A stretch of DNA of 64,000 nt from Corynebacterium sp. ACRPO (GCF_022347205.1 NZ_JAKRNE010000008.1:37756-101755); one strand, 5' to 3'; numbered from the stretch's first letter, positions 45,765-55,352 are shown. Notes: a model not told the origin generated them from the letters alone. Made by a program: numbers and translations.

Positions 45765-45831
45765 AGCGGGTGGCTTCGGGCGTAAGGTAGTCGGGTCAGA
45801 TAACTCCGCCGAGAAAGGATCCTGCTGCTCC

Positions 45832-47523
45832 GTGGCCACCCAGCTTGACTATCCCATCCCGCAGCGCCCCAGCACCACCCAATTGCTCACCGCGTTTAAT
45901 AGCGCCTCGGTGCGCTGGCCTGGTGCCCTGCGCGCGGGCTTGGCGATTCTCTTGCCCGGCGCCATCGCGCTGCTGACCGGCCACGACTACGCCATCCTGC
46001 TCATTTCCACCGGCGCGTTCACCGTCATCTTTGGCGAGGGCCACCCTTATCGCACCCGCCCGCGCGTCATGCTCACCGCCGGCACCGCACTCATTACCGT
46101 CGCGGCCGTGGGCGTGCTGGTAGGCCACCTCATCTTTGCGCCTGGCCACGGCCATTGGTGGCTGCTGCTGGCGGGCCTGTACACCACGACATTGGCCGCC
46201 GTGTGCGGCTTTGCCCAAAATGCCCTGCGCTTGCCGCCACCGGGCACCTTCTTCTTGGTCATGGTCGGCGGCGGTTCGGTGATGCTTGCGCGCACCGATG
46301 TCACCGTGGGCCAGCTGCTCTTTTGGGCGCTGACCGGCATGGTAGCCAGCGTCGTGCTCGGCATGGCGCCGGCCCTTATTGACGCCCACGGCCCCGAGCG
46401 CCGCGCGGTTGCCGCACTCGAAAAGGCCACGGCCGCCTTTAAGGATGACCGCGACGATTCTTTGGCCCGCCACCACCAGGCGCAGACCGCGCTCTTTGCT
46501 GCCTGGCAGGCGCTTTCCGACGCCCACATTATCCGCGGCGGCCGCATCATCGACCCCCAAGGCGCCCACCTAGTGGAGCGCGCCCTCGCAGCCCAGCACA
46601 CCATCGTGGCGCATAATCGCGCCTTGGATTTGGGCGCCGATTCGGATCAGCTCACCGATAATGTCACCGACGTCGATCCGGATCGCACCGCCATCCCGCA
46701 CACCCGCCCCACCGGCCGCTACCGCTTGTATCGCGCCGCGGTCCGGGATTCGCACGCCATGGTCACCACCCAAAAGATTGTCCTCTCCGCGGCCATTATC
46801 GTGCTGGTGGGCCTTACCCTCGGCTTCGACCGCCCGGACTGGGGCGTGGTCTCTGCTTTCCTCATGCTGCAATGGGGACCCGACCATGTGCCGGGTACCG
46901 TCCGCGGCATCCACCGCATGCTCGGCTCTGTCGTCGGCGTACTGCTGTTTTCTATCCTCCATTACTTTGGCATCAGTGGCTGGACGCTCCTGCTCGCGCT
47001 GGCCGCGTGCCAATTCTGTGCCGAAATCTTCGTGGCCAAGAACTACGCCATCTGCGTTATCTTCTCCACCCCACTTGCCCTCCTCATGGGCAACTCCGCC
47101 ACCCGGCCCCTGTGGCCCACCATCCAGGCTCGCTGCGGCGAGATCGTCCTATCCATCCTCGTCGCCACCGCGGTGCTGTGGCTATGGCAGCGCAGCGCCC
47201 CCGTGCGCAATCAGGCCCGCCTGCAGGTCCGCGCGATGGAGTCCATGGCCACCCTGCTCGGCCTGCTCTTTGTTAATACCCCAGATGCCGTACTGTCCGC
47301 GCGCCGCGACCTGCAATACGAGCTGCTCTCGGAGCGCCGCGCCATCCAGTCCCTCGCCGTGGATAACCCCGATACCGTGCGCCAATTCTGGGCACGGCAC
47401 ATTGCCGTACAACACGCCGGTTACTTCCTGCTAGATTTCTGCACCACCCACCCAGACCGCACGGCCACCCGCGCCGAGCTCGATTCCCTGGTGCACGAAG
47501 TCCGTGCGGCCCGCGCCGCCTAA
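45832..47523 (+). CDS. FUSC-family membrane protein
   Basis: 563 residues. Two blocks of about five or six membrane segments (about 25-165 and 320-450) separated by a helical cytoplasmic region, the layout of FUSC/YccS/aromatic-acid exporters. 'DRPDWGVVSAFLMLQWGPD' in the second block resembles the FUSC core. GTG 45832 (MATQLDYPIPQRP) follows AAAGGA. It lies 67 bp behind the importer operon and may be read through. Substrate unknown. Confidence 0.8.
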   Translation: MATQLDYPIPQRPSTTQLLTAFNSASVRWPGALRAGLAILLPGAIALLTGHDYAILLISTGAFTVIFGEGHPYRTRPRVMLTAGTALITVAAVGVLVGHLIFAPGHGHWWLLLAGLYTTTLAAVCGFAQNALRLPPPGTFFLVMVGGGSVMLARTDVTVGQLLFWALTGMVASVVLGMAPALIDAHGPERRAVAALEKATAAFKDDRDDSLARHHQAQTALFAAWQALSDAHIIRGGRIIDPQGAHLVERALAAQHTIVAHNRALDLGADSDQLTDNVTDVDPDRTAIPHTRPTGRYRLYRAAVRDSHAMVTTQKIVLSAAIIVLVGLTLGFDRPDWGVVSAFLMLQWGPDHVPGTVRGIHRMLGSVVGVLLFSILHYFGISGWTLLLALAACQFCAEIFVAKNYAICVIFSTPLALLMGNSATRPLWPTIQARCGEIVLSILVATAVLWLWQRSAPVRNQARLQVRAMESMATLLGLLFVNTPDAVLSARRDLQYELLSERRAIQSLAVDNPDTVRQFWARHIAVQHAGYFLLDFCTTHPDRTATRAELDSLVHEVRAARAA

Positions 47524-48062
47524 AACAGCGGATACTCCTCCATCACCTCGTAGCGTGGGCCCCCACCACGGCCCTCACCGAGGTGGGATTGCATCAGGCA
47601 CAGGCGGTCGGCGCGAAAATCCGGTCCCCGATACACCGAAAGTGCGCGCACATAATCCGCCAGTGCCCACGGCTCGCGGGTCCGCAAGCCGGCACGCGCG
47701 ACGGTGAGGTGGGGGCGGTGATGGCTAAAGGGGACGTCGGCAAGCTGACACTCCGCCATCAACTCCCGCACACCGCGCGCCTGCCCGCCGACGCCCACCC
47801 ATAGCGTGCGCTGCTCAAAGCTCCCTGCCCCGCTCAAGTGCACATCCAACGCCGCGCGCCCAGCCACCGCGTGGGCTAAGTGCTCGCGCACCGCCGCGGC
47901 ATCATTGGGCTGCTCGCCATAAAACGCCATGGTCACATGCCAATTATCCGGATCCGTCCAGCGCAGCTCATTGGTAGTTGCCGCGTGGATGGGCCGCAGC
48001 GTATGCACCAAATGCTCGCGCGCGGCGGCCGAGGGCAATAGCGCAGCAAAGACGCGGATCAT
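47520..48062 (-). CDS. thpR: RNA 2',3'-cyclic phosphodiesterase (2'-5' RNA ligase family)
   Basis: 180 residues. A 2H phosphoesterase with both HxTx motifs, HVTMAF (about 42-47) and HLTVAR (about 117-122). Opens 2',3'-cyclic phosphates on RNA; ligase activity is known in vitro for the family. It converges on the FUSC gene with a four-base overlap. Confidence 0.9.
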   Translation of the reverse strand: MIRVFAALLPSAAAREHLVHTLRPIHAATTNELRWTDPDNWHVTMAFYGEQPNDAAAVREHLAHAVAGRAALDVHLSGAGSFEQRTLWVGVGGQARGVRELMAECQLADVPFSHHRPHLTVARAGLRTREPWALADYVRALSVYRGPDFRADRLCLMQSHLGEGRGGGPRYEVMEEYPLF

Positions 48063-48065
48063 GGC

Positions 48066-48188
48066 CTAGCTGGCATAGACGTTGAGGCGCAGTTCCGCGT
48101 CCAGCAGGTGTTCTTCCTCGCGCTCAAAAACGGCGAAGGCATGCAAAATATCCGCAACAGCGGTGGAATTATCATCAAACTCGGGCAT
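48066..48188 (-). CDS. Small hypothetical protein
   Basis: 40 residues (MPEFDDNSTAVADILHAFAV..., ending LRLNVYAS). It is acidic and helical with plausible coding composition, and GAAAGAAG lies about 7 bases upstream of the ATG. An in-frame GTG about 50 bases upstream would lengthen it. It occupies the gap between yeeE and thpR. I do not recognise it and cannot exclude a chance frame. Confidence 0.4.
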   Translation of the reverse strand: MPEFDDNSTAVADILHAFAVFEREEEHLLDAELRLNVYAS

Positions 48189-48273
48189 GCGATAACTTCT
48201 TTCAAACCACAAAGGAGGCACAAGAATCACGCTCGATTCTTCTGCCTCCACATAGTAGCTGACAATGATGTAA

Positions 48274-49656
48274 TTAGCCGCCCTTGACCACCGTGACCTG
48301 CCAGCCAGCATCGCCCGAGCGGTGGAAATCACGAATCTCATGGCCCTCATCGGCCGCCCACTGCGGAATGGATTCGGTGGCCTGGGTGCAGTCAAAGTCA
48401 ATAACAAGAGCCTCGCCAGTCTCCAGCTCCGCCATGACCTGCTTTGCCTCAATCAACGGGAACGGGCACACCGCGCCAAGGGTATCGAGCGCGTAGCGCC
48501 CGCTGCCCAGCGCGCGGGCCTTGTCCTTGGCCTGCGGCTTGGTCTTGAGCGCTACCGCCCCGGTGGCAGTGGCAAAGTTCGGCAGCACCTTATCCTCGGC
48601 GGAGACCACCGAGTTATCCACGGATTCCTCGGTGGAGTAGGTCTGCGGCTGCTGCGGCTCACTCTTGGGTTTCAGCCACAGGCGCGCGCCCGCACCTACG
48701 CCCAGGGCCATAAAGAACAGCGATACCCAGCCTTGGAAGCTAAACAGGGAGGTCTCCACCATGCCATTGCCCACGGTGCAGCCGCCGGCCAGCGACGCAC
48801 CGACACCCATCATGATGCCGCCCCAAATGGCACGGGTCGCGGTCTGCGCATCTGGCACGCGCACGCGGAACTCACCTGCGGTCTTTGCAGCGATAAACGC
48901 GCCCACCAATAGGCCGATGACCAACAGGGTGCCCCAGTTCATGCGCGCGGAATCACCGGTGGCGGTCCAGCGAACGATGTCCGCGGTCGGCGTGGTGATG
49001 CCGAGGCCGCCGTTGCGGCCAGCGTTGGCCGAAAGCACAAAGCCCACCGTGCCAATGATGCCAACGAGCACGGCCGCGATGTTCATGTTCAGCGGCTTGG
49101 CGTACCACGACTGACCCAGGTCCACTTTGGGTCGGCCGGCGTCTTTGGCGCGATAGTGGCGCCACAGCAGGAAGGTCACGACCCACAGGACCGCCACCAG
49201 GATCCACGGTGAGATGTGCAGCGCGCCGTGGATGGTGGTGACCGGGAGGCTCCACTGCTTGAACCAATCATTCGCCCCGGCCAGCGGGCCCGATTTCATC
49301 GCGGCGGCCGAAAGCCCATAAAACAGCAGCGCAATCCACGAGCCGACCAGGCCCTCGGCCGAGCGGTACCACGTGCCGGACGCGCAACCGCCGGACAAGA
49401 TGATGCCGAGGCCAAAGATGAAGCCGCCCACGATGACGGCTACCGGCTTGAAATCGCTAATCTCCGGCGAAAGCACGCCCGCGCCAGTCAATAGCGCCAG
49501 GCCAAAGGCATGCACCGAAATCAAGATAAGCAGGGCGGTAAAGCCGCGCCAGGTCTTGTTGAGAAAGATATCGCGCAGCATGCCAGTTACGCAGAAGCGC
49601 CCGCGCTGCAGCACGGCACCGAAGACGATGCCGGTGAGAAGTCCGGTAATAATCAC
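48274..49656 (-). CDS. YeeE/TsuA thiosulfate transporter fused to a TusA domain
   Basis: 460 residues. Residues 1-330 form the YeeE/YedE membrane domain and hold three conserved cysteines: Cys22 (GRFCVTG), Cys91 (SGGCASG) and Cys293 (AGGCTVG), the same numbers as in Spirochaeta thermophila YeeE, where they relay thiosulfate. A linker of about 55 residues leads to a TusA/YeeD sulfur-carrier domain (about 387-460) with Cys397 in AVCPFPLIEAK. In E. coli the two parts are separate proteins. The GTG follows AAGGAG. A McbR-like box lies 45 bp upstream. Confidence 0.92.
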   Translation of the reverse strand: MIITGLLTGIVFGAVLQRGRFCVTGMLRDIFLNKTWRGFTALLILISVHAFGLALLTGAGVLSPEISDFKPVAVIVGGFIFGLGIILSGGCASGTWYRSAEGLVGSWIALLFYGLSAAAMKSGPLAGANDWFKQWSLPVTTIHGALHISPWILVAVLWVVTFLLWRHYRAKDAGRPKVDLGQSWYAKPLNMNIAAVLVGIIGTVGFVLSANAGRNGGLGITTPTADIVRWTATGDSARMNWGTLLVIGLLVGAFIAAKTAGEFRVRVPDAQTATRAIWGGIMMGVGASLAGGCTVGNGMVETSLFSFQGWVSLFFMALGVGAGARLWLKPKSEPQQPQTYSTEESVDNSVVSAEDKVLPNFATATGAVALKTKPQAKDKARALGSGRYALDTLGAVCPFPLIEAKQVMAELETGEALVIDFDCTQATESIPQWAADEGHEIRDFHRSGDAGWQVTVVKGG

Positions 49657-49700
49657 AATTTCTCCTTGTATCGAGTTAAGGGCTTCAGCCTACGACACCT

Positions 49701-49716
49701 AAGACAGAATTGTCTA
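49701..49716. promoter_or_regulatory. McbR-like operator upstream of the thiosulfate transporter
   Basis: AAGAC-AGAATT-GTCTA matches the C. glutamicum McbR consensus TAGAC-N6-GTCTA at nine of ten positions. McbR represses sulfur assimilation and methionine genes. It stands 45-60 bases upstream of the transporter's GTG, a suitable operator position, and about 130 bases from the divergent BCCT gene. Confidence 0.6.
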
Positions 49717-49844
49717 TCTCTACTGCACAACCCTGTTTCATAGTGTGTCATTTATGCACTACATTTGCGGTTTTTGCGGCAGTGCAGGACAATAAGAGAA
49801 CCGTCTAGTAAGGCAGGGACAAACCTCTGCCGTGTAAGGAACTC

Positions 49845-51764
49845 GTGAACTCCTCTCGATCCGCCCGCGCGTATGAGCGCTCCCTTGAACCAAGTGACAA
49901 GGGCAGCGCCGTGGGCCTGTACCCCCATAACATGCACCCAGGGCTTGTGCCCGGCATCAGCGTCGAAGACCAGCGCAATAAGTTTGGCCTGGATAAGCCG
50001 CTGTTTTTCATCACCGCCATCCTCATCGTCGCCTTCATTATCTGGGGCGTCCTCATGCCCGATAGCGTGGCCAGCGCCTCCTCCTCCGCCTTTGGCTGGG
50101 CCATTACCAACGCTGGCTGGCTGCTCAATATCACCATGATGCTGGCCATTGTCACCATGGCCTATATCGGCTGCTCCCGGTTGGGTCGCATCAAGCTCGG
50201 CACCGATGACGAGGAGCCCGAGTTCAGCTACTTCAGCTGGGTGGCCATGATGTTCGGCGCCGGCATCGGCGTGGGCATCTTCTTCTACGGCCCGTCCGAG
50301 CCGCTCTCGCACTACCTCACGCCGCCGCCGCACACGGTGGACGGCAATACCGTCGAGGCCCTGCACCAATCCATGGCCCAGGCCCACTACCACTGGGGCA
50401 TATCCCCTTGGGCGGCCTACGCGCTGGTCGGCGCGGCAATTGCCTATTCCTCCTATCGCCGCGGGCGCGTGCCTTTGGTCTCTTCCATCTTCAAGCCGCT
50501 TTTCGGCTCCCGCGATACGGATGGGCCAGTGGGCAAGCTTATCGACGTCCTCGCGCTCATCGCCACCCTCTTCGGCACCGCCGCCACCCTGGGCCTATCC
50601 GCCATCCAGATCGGCGAAGGCGTCACCATCATCCGTGGTGCTGGCCCTATGACGAATACCGCGCTCATCATCATTATCGCCGTGCTCGGCTGCGCGTTTA
50701 TCCTTTCTGCGGTCTCCGGCGTGGCGCGCGGCGTGCGCTACCTTTCCAATATCAATATCTCACTGACCTTAGGGCTGGTGCTCTTCGTCTTCCTTGTCGG
50801 CCCCACCTTGCTTCTGCTCAACCTCATCCCGGCCGGCATTGTTACCTACATCGATCAGCTTCTGCCGATGATGGCCAAGGGATTGTCCTGGGGCGATGAG
50901 ACCATCGAGTTCCAGTCCTACTGGACCGCCTTCTACTGGGCCTGGTGGATTGCCTGGACGCCGTTCGTCGGCCTCTTCGTCGCCCGCATCTCCCGCGGTC
51001 GCACCATCCGGGAGTTCACAGCCGTGACCGTCTTCGCGCCTACCATCATTCTTATTCTCGCCTTTACCATCTTTGGCGGCACCGCGATTTCTTTTAACCG
51101 CGAAGGCATCGCCGGCTTCGACGGCGAATCCTCTAATGAGCAGGTGCTCTTCGCCATGTTCCAGGACCTGCCTTTAGGTTCCATCACGCCCTATATCCTG
51201 CTGGTGGTGCTGGCCGTCTTCTTCGTCACCTCGGCGGATTCGGCCTCTGTGGTGATGGGAACGATGTCTTCCAAGGGTGATCCCACCCCGAATAAACTCG
51301 TGGTTATCTTCTGGGGCGTGTGCATGATGGGCATCGCCATTGTCATGCTGCTGACCGGCGGCGAAGACGTGCTAACGGGTCTGCAAAACCTCACCATCCT
51401 CGCCGCCCTCCCCTTCTGCCTAGTGCTTTTGGCCATGATGGTGGCCTTCATTCGCGACCTGCGCTCGGACCCGATGTTTATCCGCCGCACCTACGCCCGC
51501 ACGGCGATGGATAACGCGATCATGCGCGGTATCGAAGAGCATGGCGATGACTTCGAGTTCACCGTTCAGCACGCCGAGGGCGACCGCGGCGCCGGCCACG
51601 ATTTCGATTCCTCCGCCGAGCGCTATACCGAGTGGTACCAGCGCACTGATGAGGAAGGCGAGAACGTCGACTACGACTTCGATACCGGAGTCTGGTCCGA
51701 CGGCTACGACCCCAAGCACGATAAGAACCACCCTGACTTTGAGGGTGAAAAGAAGGAGAAGTAA
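49845..51764 (+). CDS. BCCT-family transporter (betaine/carnitine/choline type)
   Basis: 639 residues with 12 membrane segments. The family signature is 'YWAWWIAWTPFVGLFVARISRGRTIREF', and the substrate-loop is MMFGAGIGVGIFFYGPSEP. The Gly-rich loop without the BetP Met/Asp pattern leaves betaine, ectoine, choline or carnitine open. The C-terminal tail after the last helix (about 545-639) is long and acidic, unlike the basic osmosensor tail of BetP. The GTG follows TAAGGA. Its stop overlaps the next gene by one base. Confidence 0.9.
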   Translation: MNSSRSARAYERSLEPSDKGSAVGLYPHNMHPGLVPGISVEDQRNKFGLDKPLFFITAILIVAFIIWGVLMPDSVASASSSAFGWAITNAGWLLNITMMLAIVTMAYIGCSRLGRIKLGTDDEEPEFSYFSWVAMMFGAGIGVGIFFYGPSEPLSHYLTPPPHTVDGNTVEALHQSMAQAHYHWGISPWAAYALVGAAIAYSSYRRGRVPLVSSIFKPLFGSRDTDGPVGKLIDVLALIATLFGTAATLGLSAIQIGEGVTIIRGAGPMTNTALIIIIAVLGCAFILSAVSGVARGVRYLSNINISLTLGLVLFVFLVGPTLLLLNLIPAGIVTYIDQLLPMMAKGLSWGDETIEFQSYWTAFYWAWWIAWTPFVGLFVARISRGRTIREFTAVTVFAPTIILILAFTIFGGTAISFNREGIAGFDGESSNEQVLFAMFQDLPLGSITPYILLVVLAVFFVTSADSASVVMGTMSSKGDPTPNKLVVIFWGVCMMGIAIVMLLTGGEDVLTGLQNLTILAALPFCLVLLAMMVAFIRDLRSDPMFIRRTYARTAMDNAIMRGIEEHGDDFEFTVQHAEGDRGAGHDFDSSAERYTEWYQRTDEEGENVDYDFDTGVWSDGYDPKHDKNHPDFEGEKKEK

Positions 51765-52144
51765 TGGGCATTCCAGACGACGTCGTCCTCGATGGTTATA
51801 CGCTCATCGAGCAACACGCAATCGACCACGAGTTCCTGCTGCGCGGCTCTCCGCTCGGCACCGAAACTCCCCTCCTCTTCGCCCTGACCATTGCGGGCGT
51901 CCTGCTGGTTGCGGCGAGCTTCTTCCTGCGCGGTGGCGCGCGGGTGGCAGCCGGCCTGGTGGGCGCGATCCTGGCGCTGAGCAAGCTGTGGTGGATGCCC
52001 TTCGCGCTCTGGCAGCACTTCGATGACGGCCAAGTATTCGGCTACACGGTCAAGTACTTCCCGCAGTACTGGCCGGTGGCGTCCCTTATCGTCGGCGTCA
52101 TCGCGCTGGTAGGCCTAGGCTCCGCCATTTTCCGCCGGCCCTAG
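51764..52144 (+). CDS. Small membrane protein coupled to the BCCT carrier
   Basis: 126 residues with three likely membrane segments (about 36-55, 62-82, 100-122). The ATG shares one base with the BCCT stop (TAATG), so the two should be made in step. I know of no named family. A role as accessory subunit or regulator of the carrier is an inference from coupling only. Confidence 0.7.
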   Translation: MGIPDDVVLDGYTLIEQHAIDHEFLLRGSPLGTETPLLFALTIAGVLLVAASFFLRGGARVAAGLVGAILALSKLWWMPFALWQHFDDGQVFGYTVKYFPQYWPVASLIVGVIALVGLGSAIFRRP

Positions 52145-52150
52145 CCACGC

Positions 52151-52804
52151 CTAACCGCCGAGCACCGCAATCGCGATATGCACCCGGTTGGTGCCATCGA
52201 TTTTGGCCAGGATGTGCTTCATATGCGTCTTGACCGTGGTCAAGGAGATGAACAGCTGCTCGGCAATCTCGGCGTTGCTCAGCCCCTGGGCCACCAGCTG
52301 GGCAATTTCATTTTCGCGCTCGCTCAGCTCGGTTAGCCCGCTGGGCTGAATCATTTCCTGTTCCGGCGGCGTTGGTGTGGCCGCCAGCCCCACCAGGTTT
52401 TCTAGCACCTTCGGGCTAAGCTGTTGCTGGCCTTGGGACGCCGCTCTTACCGACGCCACCAGCGCCTCCGGCGCCGTCGTCTTCAACAAGAATCCCACCG
52501 CCCCAGCGCGCAGGGCGTGCAGAATGAATTCGTCGGTATCAAAGGCAGTGAGCATCACCACCGGGATATCACGCGCGCCGGCGAGCGAATGCAGCTGCGC
52601 CGTTGCCTCAATGCCGTCCATGACCGGCATGCGGATATCCATCAGCACCACATCCGGTTCCTCGCCCAAGATAAGCTCGATGCCTTCCTTGCCGTTGCCG
52701 GCCTCGCCAATGACGCTGATGCCCGGCGCGCCTTCCAAGATCATGCGCAGGCCATGGCGCAGCAGCGGCTCATCATCGACGAGCACCACACGAATCTCAC
52801 TCAC
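52151..52804 (-). CDS. NarL-family response regulator
   Basis: 217 residues. Receiver domain (about 1-120) with the phospho-acceptor Asp in 'DVVLMDIRMPVMDG', switch residue in VVMLTAFD and Lys in FLLKTTAPE; then a LuxR-type helix-turn-helix (LSERENEIAQLVAQGLSNAEIAEQLF). The GTG at 52804 overlaps the kinase stop by four bases, marking the cognate pair. Target genes are unknown; the BCCT operon is convergent. Confidence 0.93.
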   Translation of the reverse strand: MSEIRVVLVDDEPLLRHGLRMILEGAPGISVIGEAGNGKEGIELILGEEPDVVLMDIRMPVMDGIEATAQLHSLAGARDIPVVMLTAFDTDEFILHALRAGAVGFLLKTTAPEALVASVRAASQGQQQLSPKVLENLVGLAATPTPPEQEMIQPSGLTELSERENEIAQLVAQGLSNAEIAEQLFISLTTVKTHMKHILAKIDGTNRVHIAIAVLGG

Positions 52805-54012
52805 TGTACTTCCTTCCTGGGCAGGCGCAGCGTCCACGAGAAGCGTCCTTCCTCATTGTTTACCTGCAGCGATCCGCCCACAACACTAGCGCGCTCGCGC
52901 ATGCCGACGATTCCATACCCACCACTGTTCCCACTCCCCTTCTTCTCGGCCCGGGTGACGGGGTTGGACATGGTGATAGACAGGGCGTCGGCAAGCGCGG
53001 CGATGGTGATGGTCACCGGCTCGCCCGGTGCATGCTTGCGGGCGTTGGTCAGGCCCTCCTGGACCGCGCGGTTGAGCGCGTGGCCGGCCATGGTGCTCAG
53101 CTCCTCCAGCGATTGCGGCCCCGCGCCCGCCTGGTAGCGCACCTCCACTTTCATGCCCGCCTGGCGGGAACGCTCCACCAGAGATTCCACGCCCTCGCGC
53201 GGATCAATACGTCCCTCACTGCGCAGCGAGTGCAGCGCCTCACGCAGATCCCCCACGGCGGCCTCGGCTTCATCGCGAATCGTGCGCGCGGATTGCCGCG
53301 TCTCTTCCGGATCTAGGTCCTTGCGGTAGGCCAACCCGCCGGCGTAGACCGCAATCATGCTCAGCCGATGCGAGAGTGTATCGTGCATATCCCGCGCGAT
53401 CCGGTCGCGTTCTTCCTGCCGCGCAAAATTCTCCCGGGTGGTCATTTCCTCATGCGTGAGCTCCGCCTGCGCCTGCAGCGCAATCGTGCGCTCTTTTTGG
53501 TTCGAGCGAACCAACCCGACAACTAAAACCACTACTGCTGGGAGGATGATGCCAGAGAAAAATCCCAACTTCCCGGGCGCACTAAGCCCTTCGCTTCGAG
53601 ATATATCAAAATCGACCAACTCCGAGAGCACCATGGCCGTGCATACCAGCGCCATCCACAACCGGCTGCGGCGCGAGGCCGCAGAAAACGCCGCTATAAA
53701 TACCGAAGGCCGGAACTCAGCAATCGTCACCGTCGCCGAAATAATGGTTGCGGCTACCAACGCACTGCGCGGGCCGGGCTGTGTGCTGCGCGGGTCACGC
53801 TCCCGCGCAGCATGCCGGAGAGCAAAGGGCAATAAGATCCACGTGCCGATCATCACCCCGAAAAGAATAAACAGCCGTCCGGACGAGCCATCGGTCTCGC
53901 TAAACCGGGCGGCGACGACCATAAAATCGCCTATCACTGCCACCGCGGCGATGACGAGCTTTTGCCACAGCGGGCGCTGCAGCATCGCGTCGGACTTTCG
54001 GAATAACTTCAT
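52801..54012 (-). CDS. Sensor histidine kinase (HisKA_3/NarX-DesK class)
   Basis: 403 residues. About five N-terminal membrane segments, then a coiled linker and the dimerisation domain with the phospho-acceptor His in ERDRIARDMHDTLSHRLS, followed by a HATPase with 'AVQEGLTNARKHAPGEPV' (N box) and SGGYGIVGMRERA (G box). ATG 54012 is chosen over an upstream GTG. Few extracytoplasmic residues are exposed, so it probably senses the membrane. It is paralogous to the kinase at 55349. Confidence 0.92.
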   Translation of the reverse strand: MKLFRKSDAMLQRPLWQKLVIAAVAVIGDFMVVAARFSETDGSSGRLFILFGVMIGTWILLPFALRHAARERDPRSTQPGPRSALVAATIISATVTIAEFRPSVFIAAFSAASRRSRLWMALVCTAMVLSELVDFDISRSEGLSAPGKLGFFSGIILPAVVVLVVGLVRSNQKERTIALQAQAELTHEEMTTRENFARQEERDRIARDMHDTLSHRLSMIAVYAGGLAYRKDLDPEETRQSARTIRDEAEAAVGDLREALHSLRSEGRIDPREGVESLVERSRQAGMKVEVRYQAGAGPQSLEELSTMAGHALNRAVQEGLTNARKHAPGEPVTITIAALADALSITMSNPVTRAEKKGSGNSGGYGIVGMRERASVVGGSLQVNNEEGRFSWTLRLPRKEVQ

Positions 54013-54078
54013 AACGCGCACCAGTTTAAGCCGGCCCGCCGCCCGCGCGGTATCCCCCGCAGGGAGGATACTTCGGCC

Positions 54079-54744
54079 CTAGCCGCGCGCTTCCAAGACC
54101 ATGATCGCAATATGCACGCGGCTCGTGCCGCCGATCTTTTTCAAAATGTGCTGCATATGAGACTTCACCGTGGCCATGGACACCACGAGCCGGTCGGCAA
54201 TCTCCTGATTATTCAAGCCCTGGGCCACCAGCTCGGCGATTTCGCGCTCGCGGGAGCTAAGCCTACCTAGGTGGTTGCGGGCGGTGCGGGCGTGGTGCGA
54301 ATGGGCGTCGTCAAGCGCGGGGCTTTGCATGCCCACCAGCTTGTCGACGACCTGCGGGCTCAACAACGGCTGCCCCGCCGCGGCCGCGCGCACAGCCGCC
54401 ATGAGCGATTCCGGCGGCGTCGATTTCAACAGGAACCCAGCCGCCCCGGCGCGCAGAGCCCGCAGGATGAAGGAATCGGTATCGAAGGCCGTAAGCATAA
54501 TGATCGGCACTGCGTGAACGGACAAAATCTTCTCCACAGCCGCGATGCCATCCATGACCGGCATGCGAATATCCATCAGCACCACATCGGGCTGCGCGTC
54601 GAGCACGGTAGCCACCGCATCTCGGCCATTGCTCGCCTCGGCCACGACCTCGATATCCGGCGCGTTGGATAGCAGCAGGCGCAGGCCGCTGCGGACTAGA
54701 GCCTCGTCATCAACGAGCACTACACGCAGGGCATCGGCCATCAT
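54079..54744 (-). CDS. NarL-family response regulator (second system)
   Basis: 221 residues. Receiver with Asp in DVVLMDIRMPVMDG and Lys in FLLKSTPPE; LuxR helix-turn-helix (LSSREREIAELVAQGLNNQEIADRL). It contains an extra His-rich linker (DDAHSHHARTARNH, about 148-161) absent from the regulator at 52151. The ATG overlaps the stop of the membrane protein gene by four bases and follows AAAGGGAG. Confidence 0.93.
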   Translation of the reverse strand: MMADALRVVLVDDEALVRSGLRLLLSNAPDIEVVAEASNGRDAVATVLDAQPDVVLMDIRMPVMDGIAAVEKILSVHAVPIIMLTAFDTDSFILRALRAGAAGFLLKSTPPESLMAAVRAAAAGQPLLSPQVVDKLVGMQSPALDDAHSHHARTARNHLGRLSSREREIAELVAQGLNNQEIADRLVVSMATVKSHMQHILKKIGGTSRVHIAIMVLEARG

Positions 54745-55352
54745 GCTCCCTTTCCCACTGGTTGATTCCACCGCGCGCGCCACAGTTGCGATGCGACGGG
54801 CGTATACGCCACTGTAACCGCCACCACTGCCGCAAGCGCTATCGGCACGATCCCCACGTGGCCCGCCACTACGCCGTTGAGGAACGAGGGCACGAGAATA
54901 TCGTTTAGCTTTTCGAAGATTTTGGGGAAAAATTCGATGACTAGCGTGGCCGCAATGAATGTCAGCGCAGTCTGCAGGAGCAACGTCCACAGACTTATCC
55001 GGTGCAGCTGCTTATCGATGTCCGGCTTCCCCACCGCCGCAAACAGCACCCTCGCGCCTTGCCCGCGAAACTCCGGCACGACGTAACCGCAGCGCTCCAC
55101 CAGCTCGATGCGGTCGGCGTCTTCGGGCGCATTATCGTCGCTGTGCCCGCGCAGGAATTCCACGCTATAGGCCGAGTCATCGGTATCGGTATAGCTGAGC
55201 TTGCGCGAAGTTCCGTCAACGGTGGAGGTAAAAAGACTGCGCTTAAAGTCTAAGTACTGTCCCGTCCATCCCTCGCGGGCCGTGGTGTCTTCTAGGTCGA
55301 TGCGCATGAGCCCGTATTCGGGATGGCGCAGTTGCCAGCTCATCTCGCTCAT
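54741..55352 (-). CDS. Membrane protein between sensor kinase and response regulator
   Basis: 203 residues from ATG 55352. A soluble N-terminal domain of about 115 residues (MSWQLRHPEYGLMRIDLED...) precedes two membrane segments (about 122-143 and 163-190). It overlaps the kinase stop and the regulator start by four bases each, so it is a fixed part of the three-gene signalling unit. Family unknown. A sensory accessory role is inference. Confidence 0.75.
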   Translation of the reverse strand: MSEMSWQLRHPEYGLMRIDLEDTTAREGWTGQYLDFKRSLFTSTVDGTSRKLSYTDTDDSAYSVEFLRGHSDDNAPEDADRIELVERCGYVVPEFRGQGARVLFAAVGKPDIDKQLHRISLWTLLLQTALTFIAATLVIEFFPKIFEKLNDILVPSFLNGVVAGHVGIVPIALAAVVAVTVAYTPVASQLWRARWNQPVGKGA

